Below are positions 12,001 to 24,083 of a stretch of 64,000 nt of DNA, piece by piece. This stretch comes from Melampsora larici-populina 98AG31 (lineage: Eukaryota; Basidiomycota; Pucciniomycetes; Pucciniales; Melampsoraceae). Made by a program: the position numbers and the translations under genes. Under the pieces are notes generated by a model that was given only the letters and a program-made list of their open reading frames with translations, did no database searches and was not told where the DNA came from. Each line of letters opens with the position of its first letter. Position 1 is the first letter of the stretch. The stretch lies in NCBI RefSeq assembly GCF_000204055.1, contig NW_006768874.1, positions 28,593 through 92,592 of the forward strand. Direction: 5' to 3'.

Positions 12001-13514
12001 ATTTAGATCTCCCAAACGATACTGGGAGAAGACTCAGCCGCATGGTTGATCCCGATGAAAGCAGGCGCAAACATGCATCAATGTTAAGGTTAATGACAAA
12101 CGAACAACAGGCCGTGATTATACCAATATGCGAAGCTATTCGAAACAAAATGCCCTACTTGGGATTTCTGGACGGTCCAGGAGGAACAGGAAAAACATTT
12201 GTTTTAAACTGTATACTTCATTATTGCAATGCTAATGCAATCCCATTCGAAGCCGTATCAGCAGCTGGCATCGCTTCATTACTACTGTTGCATGGACGCA
12301 CTGCCCATAGTGCATTTAAGATACCAATACCAGTGTACGACGACTCGATCTGCGATATATCAGGCCATGACTCCCTCAGTCGTAATTTAGATGTTGTCCA
12401 ATTCATTGTGTGGGACGAAGTTTCTATGCAGCATAAGCATGCAATAGAAGCCGTTGACCGAACGATTCGTGACTTCACCGGAGTCGACTTACCATTCGGA
12501 GGCAAGGTAGTTCTATTCGCTGGGGACTTCCGCCAAACCTTACCAATTGTTAGACGATCCAACTTGATGCAACAAGCTGAAGCTACACTGAAATCGTCCT
12601 ACCTATGGCAATCAATCCATCGGTTTGCTTTGTCAGTCAACATACGACTTGGTGCGTTATCCGCGAATCAAGATCGGACGAATGCAAGTTTCGCCAGATG
12701 GCTGTTAGAGTTGGGATCAGGCCGACTCCAAGAGGACCATGCGGCCTGTGTACCGCTATCTCACTGCAATGTTACAATTATTCGACCACCTGAAATATGC
12801 AGTCCACAACTTCTTGAACAAGAGTACGGCGTAGTCCCTGACCTCATCCGACAACGAAATTGGCGAGACCTGACCAACTTTTATTCCAATCGGTGCATCA
12901 TAACTCCACTTAATAACACGGTAGCTCAAATAAACAGACAAGTGCTGGAATGTTTGCCCGGCCAGTGTCATACCTCGACTTCCATTGATCGCATAGATGA
13001 AACTTTTACACACCCTGTTACAACCGATGTCCTAAACTCATTCAATTTTGCCGGATTCCCAAGGCATAAATTGAACCTTAAAGTTGGCACTTCCGTAATG
13101 GTTTTGAGGAACCTAATGATAGGAGAGGGTCTTTGCAATGGGACTCGCCTACTTGTAACGGATTGTGGCAGGAATGCCCTTCAATGCCGAGTATTGACTG
13201 GAGAGGCAAAAGGATCGATAATCAGCCTACCCAAGATCAAATTGAAACACGAAGGCAACGAAGATTGCCCGATACCTTTTTATCGGTATCAATTTCCAAT
13301 TGCAACTGCGTTCTGCATGACAATTAACAAGAGTCAGGGACAGAGCTTGGAAAAAATTACAGTCTTGCTGCCGCGTCCAGTCTTCTCTCATGGGCAGCTA
13401 TATGTTGCACTTTCACGATGTACCACAGCTTCAAACGTAACTGTATGCATATCATCCGAATCGGACGAACCCAGTACGACAAACATCGTGTACCATCCAG
13501 TTTTGGCTAACTAA
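9009..13514 (+). CDS. Helitron transposase: Rep (HUH) nuclease fused to Pif1-family helicase
   Basis: Exons 9009..9327, 9384..10007, 10082..11143, 11217..11936 and 11959..13514 give about 1,426 residues. The first three introns (56, 74, 73 bp) have GT-AG ends and restore conserved blocks exactly: RKYNNAMSFTSLGAN after intron 1, EAVWRLL after intron 3. A last 22-base gap (11937-11958, GT..AG) or a +1 frameshift is needed near 11,940. Domains: Cys/His N-terminal region (CSGCGTFRW); Helitron_like_N; Rep with the HUH motif LPHAHLILF (~10,630) and the two-tyrosine block VKYLFKYILKG (~11,025); Pif1 helicase with Walker A GPGGTGKT (~12,175), Walker B DEVS (~12,417) and YVALSR near the C-terminus. 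The protein nicks and transfers one DNA strand and unwinds it. It is nearly intact. The start at 9009 is a choice; an upstream exon is possible. Confidence 0.85.
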
Positions 13515-14853
13515 AGCGTAGTCATGAGCTGTTGACCAAATTGTAAGTGTAAGGAACAGAACGTCCACGTATAAAGGCTGATCATCGACTTCGCATGCTA
13601 CAATTCCAATTTAAAAGGTCATCACCCCAACGTCGAGTTTAGTTATATTCCCGAGTCAGTTTTGCGAGTCAATCTCAAAGGCACAGATTATATTCAATCT
13701 GAATAAGTTGCCTTGACTGCGTGATGCTTCAATGAAAAAACGTTTTGAAAACATCGTAACAATATTCCTATGAAAAACTTAAAAAAATTGACTTTGAGCA
13801 TCTGTTTTCATATATTTTATTAGGGACAGTGTAGATAACATTCGGTAGTTCAAAAGTTAAATGTTTCTTTCATACTTTAATTTTTGTTGATTAAAAGTGT
13901 AACTTAGCACCAAGATATTTAACTTCCGAAAATTGTAGGCTAAGAAGTATGACATCCAATGATAAAAGACGATGAAGAAATCTAGACTGGGATACGAGGA
14001 GCTCATTAACAATAGCATATGGTGGCCAACAGGTGGCCACTACCCCTTAAACTACCGAAACATCTAAGTGCTGATATCATGATAGTTAGCAACAAATCAT
14101 GGACATCACGAGTCCACGCACTCAGAATGAAATGTTTACATGCAGCATAGGCAAAAGCACGAGATTAATATTCTTCGCGCTCTGTGTGACCGAACTTGAG
14201 TTAGAGACAATGCACCCGGGAGTCAGATTATCTCTTGAATCGACCTTAAGAAGGATTGCCTGATTGATATACTAAAAAGTATATACATAGTAATCAAAAC
14301 CGAGTAAAACTCTGGCTTCGCAATCATGAAACAGAGGCAGCGAGCAGATTGCACGTATTGAGGCTAAAACACAGAACACAATGGCATGGGTTCGGGTGTG
14401 AATTAACTTAAATAGTTGGTGAATGATTGGCAATGCCGTGGGAGATACTGGTGAAAACGAATCCGTAAGTTGAAGTTGAAAATTTAGAAGACTTTGACTG
14501 CTACGAGTCTATAAACGCCAAATCTTCATAACACAAAGTTCAACTTCAACGTATCGACATCACGCACTATACTCGCTCAACGTCTCGAGCTATCAAAATG
14601 CAAGCAGCCGACAACTCCGTTTCTGATTATCATTGGTATTAGGGCAATCCATCGACCATGTTCGAATTTAAGCTGAACCGATACAATCCTCAATTTTTTT
14701 TCTTGATTGAAAGCGAAAAACATCAGGCGATTTTTGTACAATGATTGATATGTAAGCAAATCCTTGCCTAGATAAACTGTCTGTGATGTCCTTAATCGCG
14801 TCGTCCCACACTTATTTTTTACCCATTCTTCAGGCATTACCCAGTTTTCAGGG
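13515..14853. other. No gene seen; 3' flank of the Helitron
   Basis: AT-rich DNA without a supported coding frame. The Helitron 3' end (hairpin plus CTRR) should fall here, but I could not pick it with confidence. Confidence 0.35.
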
Positions 14854-16200
14854 ATGGAGGTTACAATCCGGCTTCCAGTCGAAGTTGTGGAAATCATTAT
14901 CGGTCATTTCTACAGAGATCTTGCTACAACAACTCGTGGTCCTTTGGTTAACACGGCTGACCGACCTCATCTCAACCACACTTCTCTCGTCTCCCTCTTG
15001 AAATTACGCTTGCTTGGTAGAGAATGGAACAATGTGACTGCAGCTTACGCATTTCAACAGCTTGACTTACGATAGGCGTTCATGGCTATTAACCTTTTAA
15101 AAGTACAAGATGTAGCTTTTGTCAATCTCGGCCTCAATCGACTACGTAGGTTGAGCATTGGAAACATATTATATTCCAATTCGACTGAGATTCAATTGTC
15201 CCATCAAACTGTCGGCCTTCACATACACCCAGACCGGTTTCCGTTTGCGGTTGTTAACGCATTCCAGACTGAACAAATCCTGAAATTATGTATGCACAAT
15301 TTAACTGAGTTAAAACTCTCATTTGTCGGCCCAGTTGGCTTCTCAGAAGAAATGGTTGAAGTTGCAAAAGGCGCTTCAAAACTCAAGGTCCTCATCCTAT
15401 CCTCTATCCTTGCTCGCCGGCACAACAACGGCTCTGAATCAGTCATTGCGCGACACATCGTACACGATTCCGACTCGTTAATTAGTCTACTCAACGTCGT
15501 GCCTTCGTTAGAGTCAATTTCGATCGACTTTCTTTTGCTCAACAATCTATTTGTCAAACCCGGGTCTCTCCCCAACTTGAGACATCTTTTTTTTTCTGCC
15601 GATGAATCCAACACCCACGCTATCGTTAACTTTTGTCGTTTCGAGGGAAAAAGGGTGAAATTTTTGGAATTTTCCTCATCTAGCCATACAAACAAAGCTG
15701 CGTCGCCAATCTTTGCGCTTTGGCATCTGCTTGAAGCTCTCTCGATAGATGCATTCCCATGCAACATTCCACAAACGATGGTTGTTTATACGTTCCGGCG
15801 ACTTCGAGTCCTGCGTTGTTCTTATTCACGCATCGGGCCTAACGAGCTTCAATGGTTCAAATGCCCTTTTTTTGAGAACATCGAAGTCTTTATTACTGAT
15901 TATGTCCAATCAAAGTCGAACTGGGAGCAGACCTTAGCTTCAATGAAAGAAAATCCTACTATTCGCCCCAGCAAACTCAATCACATAATCTTCATAACAC
16001 CCAGTGATTCAGGGGTTCAAGATTCTGGACTGGTCGCGGCATTTCAAGAGCAACAATTATCTTGCCATTTTAGAAACGAGATAACTTATGATGAGATTTT
16101 TGTAAGTGGCTACTACTTTTTAGCTTAAAGTCAGACGTAAGCTTATCATTAATATATTCAACAGGAATCTGATACTTGGCTCAAAGACCAAAGCGGGTAA
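14854..16200 (+). pseudogene. F-box/leucine-rich-repeat-like protein, broken by a TAG codon (copy 1)
   Basis: One frame runs from ATG 14854 to the donor at 16102; a final exon 16165..16200 follows a 63-bp intron and ends in TAA (about 427 codons). The N-terminus (IRLPVEVVEIII) is F-box-like; the rest has spaced Leu-rich strand motifs (LRRLSI, LTELKLSF, LKVLILSS, LESISI, LRHLFFS). F-box proteins recruit substrates to SCF ubiquitin ligases, with the LRR part binding the target. An in-frame TAG at 15073-15075 interrupts the frame after 73 codons. The paralogue at 17.9 kb aligns across this point, so the stop is a mutation rather than a gene boundary. Restart at the ATG at 15082 would lose the F-box. 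Family assignment is by pattern only. Confidence 0.65.
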
Positions 16201-17889
16201 CGTGGAAAATTGTAACATCATAGCAGACGGTTGACAAAAAAGCACTGCCGTCAATTTATTCAAAATCAGAATTGTCATTGAGTGAAACATGATTTATCCG
16301 CGCGTTAGGTCGTATATTTCATCTGTTTAATGTAGTTTGTCCGGGCCTTAGAAAAGCCAACACTTCACAATTTGTGCGCGAACTGTTTTTTCCCTGTTAG
16401 TTCGGTTTTTTGAACTGCTCCTTTGATTCTTTGTTTTCATTCGAAACCTGTGCTCATTTATTTAACAAATGTGCGTAATTGATAGCAATGCTGAGAATGC
16501 TCACTATCCGATATCTGTGCATCCAACTTTTCTGTCAAATACGATTGCCAGGCCCGTACAACTAACACCTGGATGTGAACAGTTGTGCCACCTTTTGATC
16601 CAGCGTGTGGCGTAATTTGGTAAAAGGTGTTTCATTTAATCCGCACGTTAGGTTCTTTCATCGACTGCATAGAAAAACATTCACAGTCCAGGTCCTAAAC
16701 CTCCTCCATATTACTTTTATTACTTTTAGATCTGGGGCTTTGTGTCTTGGTTCGCGATTTCAAATCGTCAGATGCATATTTCATTTTTGAGTCACTTTGT
16801 AGTCCGATAGTGTACCAACGGCAAATCGTCCCGTCAAGCGACGATATCAATTAATCCGGCTCAGATCTATATCTTTCAAGTAGATGATTGCCACATGTAT
16901 TTCCATCTGAAAACTGTGATTGTGTAAAATTGAGTCATGCGTTCATGGGGAGTTTCAGTCTGGTACAAGTTTCTCTTGGCAAAGTCCAAATCCCAATCAT
17001 CTTTTTCAACACCGATTGTATCTACTCGACATTAATCCGAGCAATTTGGTGTTTGCCCTGATTATTTCAAAAATATGACCGACTATTAAATTTACGTATG
17101 AAGTCTCATCAGCTCATTAGGTATTGAGCGACGGTCTCAAACTGATACCATATGTTCGACGGTAATCTATATTCGACAGTATGTCGAACCACGTGAAGAC
17201 CTATCGAAGTCATACATATACTGAGGGTGACAAGTATAATAACTTTTATTCATGGGTTTATAAATACATAATAAACATGTTCTCATGAAAGACATTGCGG
17301 AATTCACATCAAAAATCAATGATACTCTAATTCGAATTTGTGAGTAGTTCAAAACCTGCAGAGCGTCCTTTTGAATAGCTTGTGACTGACGATTTGATGA
17401 AAGCGTGCCAGTTATGGCTGATACATCAAAGCAAACATATTTACAATCAAGGTAAGGCTCTACTTATAATTTGATGGTATGGCGTCTTCTTTGTAGGCAG
17501 TTCTCGGTTGATTGGGGCAGGATTGGATCATCAAAAGATAACACAATTGCCGAGCACAATCCTTTTCGAACGCATCATTTCATGAGGAAACCATCTTTGT
17601 AGGTCAATGATTTGATCTGCGACCCAGATCGATATCGGTTAGCTTGGAATTACAGCATCGGCTGCTTTGTGTGTAGTCGGGTGATGGTACTTTATTTATT
17701 AATCCACAAAATGTGAAAAATTGAGCATGAAACCTCCTTTAAATCAAAGAGATTGGATTATAGTGAACAGCACACTGAGCGATAATATTGTATAATATAC
17801 ACTGGATAGTGAGCTTCAAGAGATTACCAAAGGCCAATTCATAGTTGTTTCTGCTGAGTGATTCACAGTCAGAGTCGTAGGGTAGAACA
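16201..17889. other. No gene seen between the two F-box-like copies
   Basis: AT-rich sequence with only short unsupported open frames on both strands. Confidence 0.4.
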
Positions 17890-18783
17890 ATGTCCCACAG
17901 TATTACTATCCCACTAGAAGTTATAGAATGCATTGTCCATCATCTCGGCAAAGCACTGGCTACAACACCAACCGATGAATCTAATAGCGCAGACCAACCA
18001 TTCCTCGAGCATCAATCCATCGTTTACTTGCTCAGATTACGCTTATTATCTAGAACTTGGGCCAATGCTGTTCCACCTTTTATTTATCGCTCCTTGTTTG
18101 TAAGAACCCCATGGATCAACCGTTACGTGATGAGAGTTTGGGAAGGGAGCATGAGGTTTTCGCATTTTTCTAACTTACGTCGACTTTCACTACAACAACT
18201 TATTTATCTGCCTCTCAAAGATCAGAAAAACAAGATTTGGGATCTATCTGACGAATGTAGCCGTCAATACGAATACGAGCACTTCGGCCACGAATCGAGT
18301 TGCATCCTCATGCACAATGCAAGTGAGATCATCAGCTTATGTGGTAGAAATCTTGAAGAACTCAGATTGAATTTTAAACGCTCAGTTGGATTCTCAAGCC
18401 CGTTGTTAACCGCAATGAAGCAAATCAAAAAATTGAAGACCTTGATCATCGAAGGAGCGCGCGTAGGGTACATTCGGAATGATCATGATTCTGTAATCTC
18501 TGTTTTAAACGACACACCGTCTTTACAGTCACTATCACTTAGAGTGTGTGATTTAGAAAGCTTAGATTTAAACACTGGCGCTTTACCGAACCTTACTCAT
18601 TTCTGGATATCACCTCACCGATACAATGTTTCCGCTGTTGATGGATTTTGTGCCTCAGCAGACAGATCAATCAGATTCCTAGAATACTCACCGTCGTTCC
18701 AACCATAGTACTGGGTTGAAATAGTATTAAGATTGAAACACAGCTTGAAGTGTTTCTCAGTCAACGTACTGCCAAGCCATAAC

Positions 18784-19090
18784 TACGGAATGCGAGGTGT
18801 GTCAAAGTGACAAATAGAATTTCAAAATTGGAAATTTCCGAATCCCCGGGTCAGAAATTGACAAAACTGGATTAAACATCAGATTTAACTCAAATACCGG
18901 TCTGAAACCCCCTGTATTGGGGATAAAACCAAACTTTCTGCCAGTTTCTCCTGTTTGCAAACCGCAACTCAAATTACAACCATTGACTTGGCACTTTGGC
19001 ACAAATAATACACGAAAATTTCAAGAAATCAAATTTTCAACATGTCAAAATTCACAAACGTAAAAAACAACAAAACACAAAAGGTCATGT
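18784..19090 (+). repeat. Left terminal inverted repeat of the foldback element
   Basis: It matches the reverse complement of ~20135-20443 over about 300 bp with scattered mismatches and small gaps; shared blocks include CCCCGGGTCAGAAATTGAC and GGTCTGAAACCCCCTGTAT. Confidence 0.8.
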
Positions 19091-19115
19091 GACCGGTTGT
19101 GGACTGGGATTTGGC

Positions 19116-19147
19116 TCAATGGTACACATAGTCAATGGTACACATAG
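19116..19147. repeat. 16-bp tandem duplication inside the foldback element
   Basis: TCAATGGTACACATAG occurs twice head to tail just inside the left inverted repeat. Confidence 0.7.
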
Positions 19148-19224
19148 TCAATATCAATGACTGATATTGCCATTACAAAATTCATTAAAGGCAACACAAT
19201 CAAAGGACACAATGACAAACATGA

Positions 19225-19503
19225 ACACTAGAGGACCACCTCAGCCTGGGTGGTCCATGTAATCAAATTTGACCACCCAGGCTTAGGTGGTATATAGACA
19301 ACAGCCTTGAAGGCCTAAGACTAGGTGGTCAAACTTTATTAGATAGACCACCTAGGCTTAGGTGGTCTTTTTCTCCAGTCAAGAAACTGGAGAAAAAGCC
19401 CTGGAACTGGTCCCATGGTACTCTATCCAGTTTATTGACTGAAGAAGAGGACTAAATAAGCCTAGGTAGTCCTCCTATTAAACTTGGACCACCTAGGCCT
19501 GTT
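19225..19503. repeat. Cluster of GGTGGTC/GACCACC palindromes
   Basis: The words GACCACC, GGTGGTC and CCTAGGC recur in both orientations; the block at 19346-19367 is a near-perfect 22-bp palindrome centred on CTAGGCTTAG. Related words (CTAAGACTAGGT) reappear right of the gap near 20070. Confidence 0.7.
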
Positions 19504-19970
19504 NNNNNNNNNNNNNNNNNNNNNNNNNNNNNNNNNNNNNNNNNNNNNNNNNNNNNNNNNNNNNNNNNNNNNNNNNNNNNNNNNNNNNNNNNNNNNNNNN
19601 NNNNNNNNNNNNNNNNNNNNNNNNNNNNNNNNNNNNNNNNNNNNNNNNNNNNNNNNNNNNNNNNNNNNNNNNNNNNNNNNNNNNNNNNNNNNNNNNNNNN
19701 NNNNNNNNNNNNNNNNNNNNNNNNNNNNNNNNNNNNNNNNNNNNNNNNNNNNNNNNNNNNNNNNNNNNNNNNNNNNNNNNNNNNNNNNNNNNNNNNNNNN
19801 NNNNNNNNNNNNNNNNNNNNNNNNNNNNNNNNNNNNNNNNNNNNNNNNNNNNNNNNNNNNNNNNNNNNNNNNNNNNNNNNNNNNNNNNNNNNNNNNNNNN
19901 NNNNNNNNNNNNNNNNNNNNNNNNNNNNNNNNNNNNNNNNNNNNNNNNNNNNNNNNNNNNNNNNNNNNNN
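19504..19970. other. Assembly gap (467 N)
   Basis: Undetermined bases in the centre of the foldback element. Palindromes on both sides probably defeated assembly. Gap size may be an estimate. Confidence 0.95.
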
Positions 19971-20134
19971 TAAAACCAGGATTAAGTAGCCTGTTTGAAG
20001 CAGCTACCTGGGGACCGGCGGTACACCCATACCAGTTTTCTTCAGTGAATTGACTGAAGCTGTGGGCAACCTAAGACTAGGTCAATCATGATTGTGGAAG
20101 AAGTAGGTTTTGGCTAGTATTGTTGTTGTGTGTT

Positions 20135-20443
20135 AGGTGTTATGTTTTGTCTTCTGTGCTTTTTTAAGTTGGTGAATTTTGACATGTTGAACATTTGATT
20201 CCTTGAAATTTCCACGTATATTTTGTGCCAAAGTGCCAACTCAGCGGTCAAAATTGGAGTCGTGGTTAGTAAACTGTGAGAACTGGCAGAAAGTGTGGTT
20301 TTATCCCAAATACAGGGGGTTTCAGACCATTATTTGAGTTAATTTTAAAGTTTAATCCATTTTTGTCAATTTCTGACCCGGGGATTCTGAAATTTGTTTT
20401 TTTGAAATTTGATTTGGCACTTTGGCACATCTCGCATTCCGTA
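20135..20443 (-). repeat. Right terminal inverted repeat of the foldback element
   Basis: Inverse partner of 18784-19090; the outermost 13 bp are identical, and divergence is spread over the rest. Confidence 0.8.
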
Positions 20444-20743
20444 CATAACCTACGCAAGATACGTTTTCACAGTCTGCCAACACTCCAAGTCATACGCAGC
20501 AAATACATCAATCCTTCGAACCCATCCCCGGATTGGTTACATTGGCCACTGATGCAGGCAGTAAAAGTCTTGGTGACTGATTTCCATGAAGGGCGACTCA
20601 ACTGGCGTTATGCTTTGAAACAATTGGCAAAATTTGCTTTCAGCAAAGGATCAAATATAAGACATATTGTCTTTGTAACATCTAATGGTGGGCCTGCGTC
20701 AGATGAGGAGTTGGAGAATTTCTTCGCAGGTGGTAAGATTTAA

Positions 20744-21813
20744 TGTCATTTTAGAATGCGGTTAAGTCACATTGAGATATTGGTAGGTCATATGTCTATT
20801 GGTTTTGTTTATGAATGATTGTGGATAGCTCACATCTTCTGTTGTTGTAGAACTTGGTGGATGAATTGGATATTGAAAAGATAGTAGAAGTGGACTAAAA
20901 TCGAGTACTCCGTATGTAAATTCGTCATTTCAAGTTAAGCAAAGTTGTACGGAATTCTGACGTAGTGTCATACATTTGACTTATATAGGTTCATGAGTTA
21001 CGTAATAGACTGCTATCCAAAATTGATGTTATGATGCGTCTCAGTAGACAGCACCATTTGATTGTACCTGTCAAAAGGCAGCTGTGAATCGAACTATGTA
21101 GAATTTTACTTGAATTGTTTTTTGTTTACAGTCTACTGCGGTGTATAGAAAGGTCGTGAAAAGGCTTTGTAATCGACGTAGTATTATGTTGTGAAGTAAG
21201 TCATGTGCTCAATTTGCAAGATGGTGTGGTGCAGCAAGACACGGAGTTTTTCTACCACATGTGTCCTGTCGTCTGACGTATGATATGAAAAGGCAAAGAT
21301 TGAGCGAGCTACTGTGAATTGGGAGTTGGCATGCCTGCCAAAAGAAAAGTAATGGGTCAAGTGACAAAGTTAAGTTGTTGCACATAGACAAACTACGTAA
21401 CTGAATATTGAATCAATCAAGGAGAGAATGTTATTAATAAGTAACTGATTTGGAGCCAGCTTAAGGTGGATTTCTTGTTTGATGAGAGTCCACTGTCATT
21501 GTTAAATAGCCAACTGGCAGGAAGTACATTGTTGCAACATAGTGAAACTGTAAAGTTTTGAGTTGGACTTTTTTTGCAAGTCTGCATCGCAGAGGTTCAA
21601 TGAGTAGGTGTTGTCTTAGAAAAAGATACATGAATAGATTGTAATAGGCACACATCATACATTCTGAAATGTGTTGCGCCGTTTTGCTTTAGGATCAGCA
21701 AGTCAGGAGGGACAAAGAGAAATGGAAGAGATGAGTACGTAGAACATTTTAGTAAATTCATCTGTCGGGGATGCGGCGCCCGCCGCCCAATTTGGCTAGT
21801 TCTCCCTTTAATC
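20744..21813. other. No gene seen
   Basis: AT-rich flank between the broken F-box copy and the accessory gene of the CACTA-like pair. No matching inverted end of that element was found here. Confidence 0.35.
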
Positions 21814-23634
21814 ATGCAATCCCAAAACGATGATTCCACCATGCAAACCGAAGAACCAGCCACCTCATCAAACAGCGTAGTTCTTACGACCACTGCGTTA
21901 ACAGCACTTATAAACGACAGCTTGCAGCAACAGGCAGCTCAGTTTGAGACCATTGTCTCCGGTTTACAAGATCAACTCAAAGATCTCAAGGGCCTTGGCG
22001 AAACACCTAAGCGAAGCGAGAAGTCAACCTCGAAACAAACTCCAGAGACGTCATCCAAACGAGACCGCTTGAATTGTTCTTCAGCATCAACCAACTCCTA
22101 TTCAACCCCAACCCCAGCTAGTAAAGCACCTCGCAAATCTAAAACTCCCGTCAAGAGCCCAGATCCACCAGCACCGTCGCCACGTCGACGTCATCCCCTT
22201 CAGCTGTGGTCAACTGAGATCGACAAGGATTTCAAATCCACTAAGGTACGTTCTTAAAATTGGAAATATACCTCATAAAACACCAAATACTCACAGCTGC
22301 ATTGTATGGATAAATCACAGGATGCTTTGTTTGTCCACATCAAGGTGCTATGGGGATTGCTCAAAGCAAACGACGTTCCAGCTCCCCCCGATCCAAACCT
22401 CTTGAAGGAGTTTTATGCTCGATTTTCCAGTGTTGACCAAGTTGAATCAGTCATTGCGGACCCTCGAAGTGTTGATCTGGTGGCTCAGAATGATATTGTT
22501 ACTTTAAAAGCGCTACGTAGTGGCGGAAAGGTCGGGCGTGGTATGGCCCATCTTGACCAGACCTATGTTCTTTATATTCATGGTTTATTGGCTAAAGTAG
22601 GCATCCGCGTGTGGGGTCCGGACCTCAATGATGCACCTGACTCATTGTATAACTCAGCCTGTCGAATCACCGCGTTATCATCATTTCGCCAGCTGTTGGC
22701 AACTGGCGCCTATGACTATATGAACGTAAATCAAAAGTATACGGAATCAATGTCACTTTTCATTATTACTTACAATCACTACGTACATTATTGGATGGAA
22801 GGTAAATTCAAGGCTGAGGTTAAAGAAGCTGGTCGTGCTGAAAATCAAAGCACTAAAAAGGTGATTCAAAAACATCGTCAACGAGTAAGCAGTTTTCAAA
22901 TGCATTAATTCTTTATCTGTTCATCTCACTGACCAATATTCGGATGTCCTTTGCTCTTTCAGCTCAGAGACAGCCGTGTACAATTTTTGAAGGACAATTG
23001 AAAAGTGTTTCCGCCACGCTACCGAAAGCTTTGTGATGATATCCTTGCTCACAGTGACGATGAGCAAGAGCCTGGTTCCAATTTTTGTATAATCAAAACC
23101 TAACCTTATCGGTCAAAGAACGCTGGGAAATTCTGCCGAAGATTAGATATCGAGATGGCAAAAGCTGCCCAGATGTCCAAAAAACCGATCCGACGTACAG
23201 AGCGTAGATTACCCACAGTCCCACGCCCTTCAATCTTCACCAGAGTCCCAAAGGAATTACCGATCGACTTCTACAATCCAAAATGGTTCAACGAATTGAA
23301 TGCCGGTCAAAAACGACTGTATCCCGATGCCACTAAGGTTGTGTTCCTACCGAACGCCGCTGAGTCTTTACTTGCAAAACAGCATCCCGACGAGACCCTT
23401 GATGATGATGAGTTCACAGCAAAATACCTTGATATATTGTCACAGCCGTATGATCAGTCAGAAAACCAATTTCAAGACTTTGAAGACAATGAGAGCAATA
23501 ACTCTGATGAAGGCACGGGTGGCGATTCTACAAATGCAACCATGCGAAATGCCCAACAACCATCATCTGAATCCGACTTTTACTCCGATGGCGATTTTGG
23601 TAGCTTGTACGATGATTCTGACGATGATAATTAG
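21814..23634 (+). pseudogene. Accessory protein of a CACTA-like element (unknown family), two in-frame stops
   Basis: Exons 21814..22245, 22297..22884 (an alternative acceptor lies 24 bp further on) and 22963..23634 share one phase. The product would be ~563 codons: a Gln/Ser/Lys-rich N-terminus, a helical middle with HIKVLWGLLKANDVPAPPD (from ~22,336), then a motif-rich C-terminus (PYRSKNAGKFCRRLDIEM; ELPIDFYNPKWFNEL; VVFLPNAAESLL) and an acidic tail. I know this as a recurrent hypothetical family in rust genomes but not its function. In-frame TGA (22999-23001) and TAA (23101-23103) break it, with homologous-looking sequence on both sides. It converges with the tnp2-type transposase at 24-27 kb; a TNPA-like DNA-binding partner role is my inference. 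Confidence 0.55.
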
Positions 23635-23712
23635 GGATTTTCATTCATTCCCTGGTTCTTAAACATTTCTATAGTCTCTTTGGCTTTTCTTGTGTTTACA
23701 TTTATCATTGTT

Positions 23713-23940
23713 CTTTCTATACTCTCGTTAATTTTGTTTTGTCCTTACCTTTTTGTGGAGACTTGTTATCCGTTTTTTTTTGTTTATACTTTCTATACTC
23801 TCGTTAACTTTGTTTGGTCCTTACCTTTTTGTCGAGACTTGTTATCCGATTTTTTTTTGTTGTTTATACTTTCTATACTCTTGTTAACTTTGTTTGGTCC
23901 TTACCTTTTTTCAAGACTAGTTATGTGATTTGTTTTTTGT
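23713..23940. repeat. Three tandem copies of a ~76-80 bp pyrimidine-rich unit
   Basis: CTTTCTATACTCTCGTTAA starts at 23713, 23789 and 23869 (with a change in the last), each followed by TTTTGTTTGGTCCTTACCTTTTT-like sequence. The block lies between the convergent stop codons of the CACTA-like pair, in what would be both 3' UTRs. Confidence 0.8.
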
Positions 23941-24083
23941 TGCTTGTATATGAAATGTCACATCAGTTAAAAAGTTGAGAGAAACCATAGTGGCGGATTC
24001 ATTTCATTCATGAGTGACAGCAATCAAAAAAAGAAAACACCTTTTCGTGCTGAATAGTTAAGAACAAAGACGGACGAAGTATT

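Larger units (their letters stand above)
6502..13514 (+). mobile_element. Helitron (rolling-circle transposon), coding part; ends not determined
   Basis: The span is defined by the accessory gene and the Rep/helicase gene in tandem. Helitrons insert between A and T, start with TC and end with CTRR after a short hairpin. I could not identify these termini, so the real element is longer than the span given, and inclusion of the first gene is an inference from neighbourhood. Confidence 0.55.
18784..20443. mobile_element. Foldback DNA transposon with long terminal inverted repeats, 6-bp target duplication
   Basis: The element starts TACGGAATGCGAG and ends with the exact inverse CTCGCATTCCGTA. 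It is flanked on both sides by CATAAC (18778-18783 and 20444-20449). The imperfect inverted repeats are about 300 bp. Within each arm the 16-mer TTGGCACTTTGGCACA and its inverse recur (18798-18813, 18988-19003, 20224-20239, 20414-20429), so each arm can fold on itself. The centre has GGTGGTC/GACCACC palindromes and a run of N. No transposase frame is visible, so it looks non-autonomous. The superfamily is not assigned: the duplication length does not match the 8-9 bp of hAT or MULE elements. Confidence 0.8.
17890..20743 (+). pseudogene. F-box/LRR-like protein, broken by a TAG codon and a transposon insertion (copy 2)
   Basis: This is a paralogue of the gene at 14.85 kb, starting at ATG 17890 with an F-box-like segment (ITIPLEVIECIVHHL), then LRR-like strands (LRRLSL, LEELRLNF, LQSLSL). 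An in-frame TAG lies at 18706-18708; the frame then continues to 18783. A 1.66-kb foldback element plus one copy of the CATAAC duplication splits the coding sequence, which resumes in the same frame at 20450 (LRKIRFHSLPTLQVIR) and ends with TAA at 20741-20743. Both flanks align in order with the C-terminal half of copy 1. Removing the element and one CATAAC gives a continuous frame of about 396 codons apart from the TAG. Two independent lesions therefore inactivate this copy. Confidence 0.75.

Noticed and set aside
14577..14897. Minus-strand frame overlapping the start of the first F-box copy
   Set aside because: Antisense to a better supported gene and without any recognised motif.
15073..15075. 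TAG as a recoded or read-through codon in the F-box genes
   Set aside because: The two paralogues have TAG at different positions and no special downstream context, so simple nonsense mutation is the better reading.
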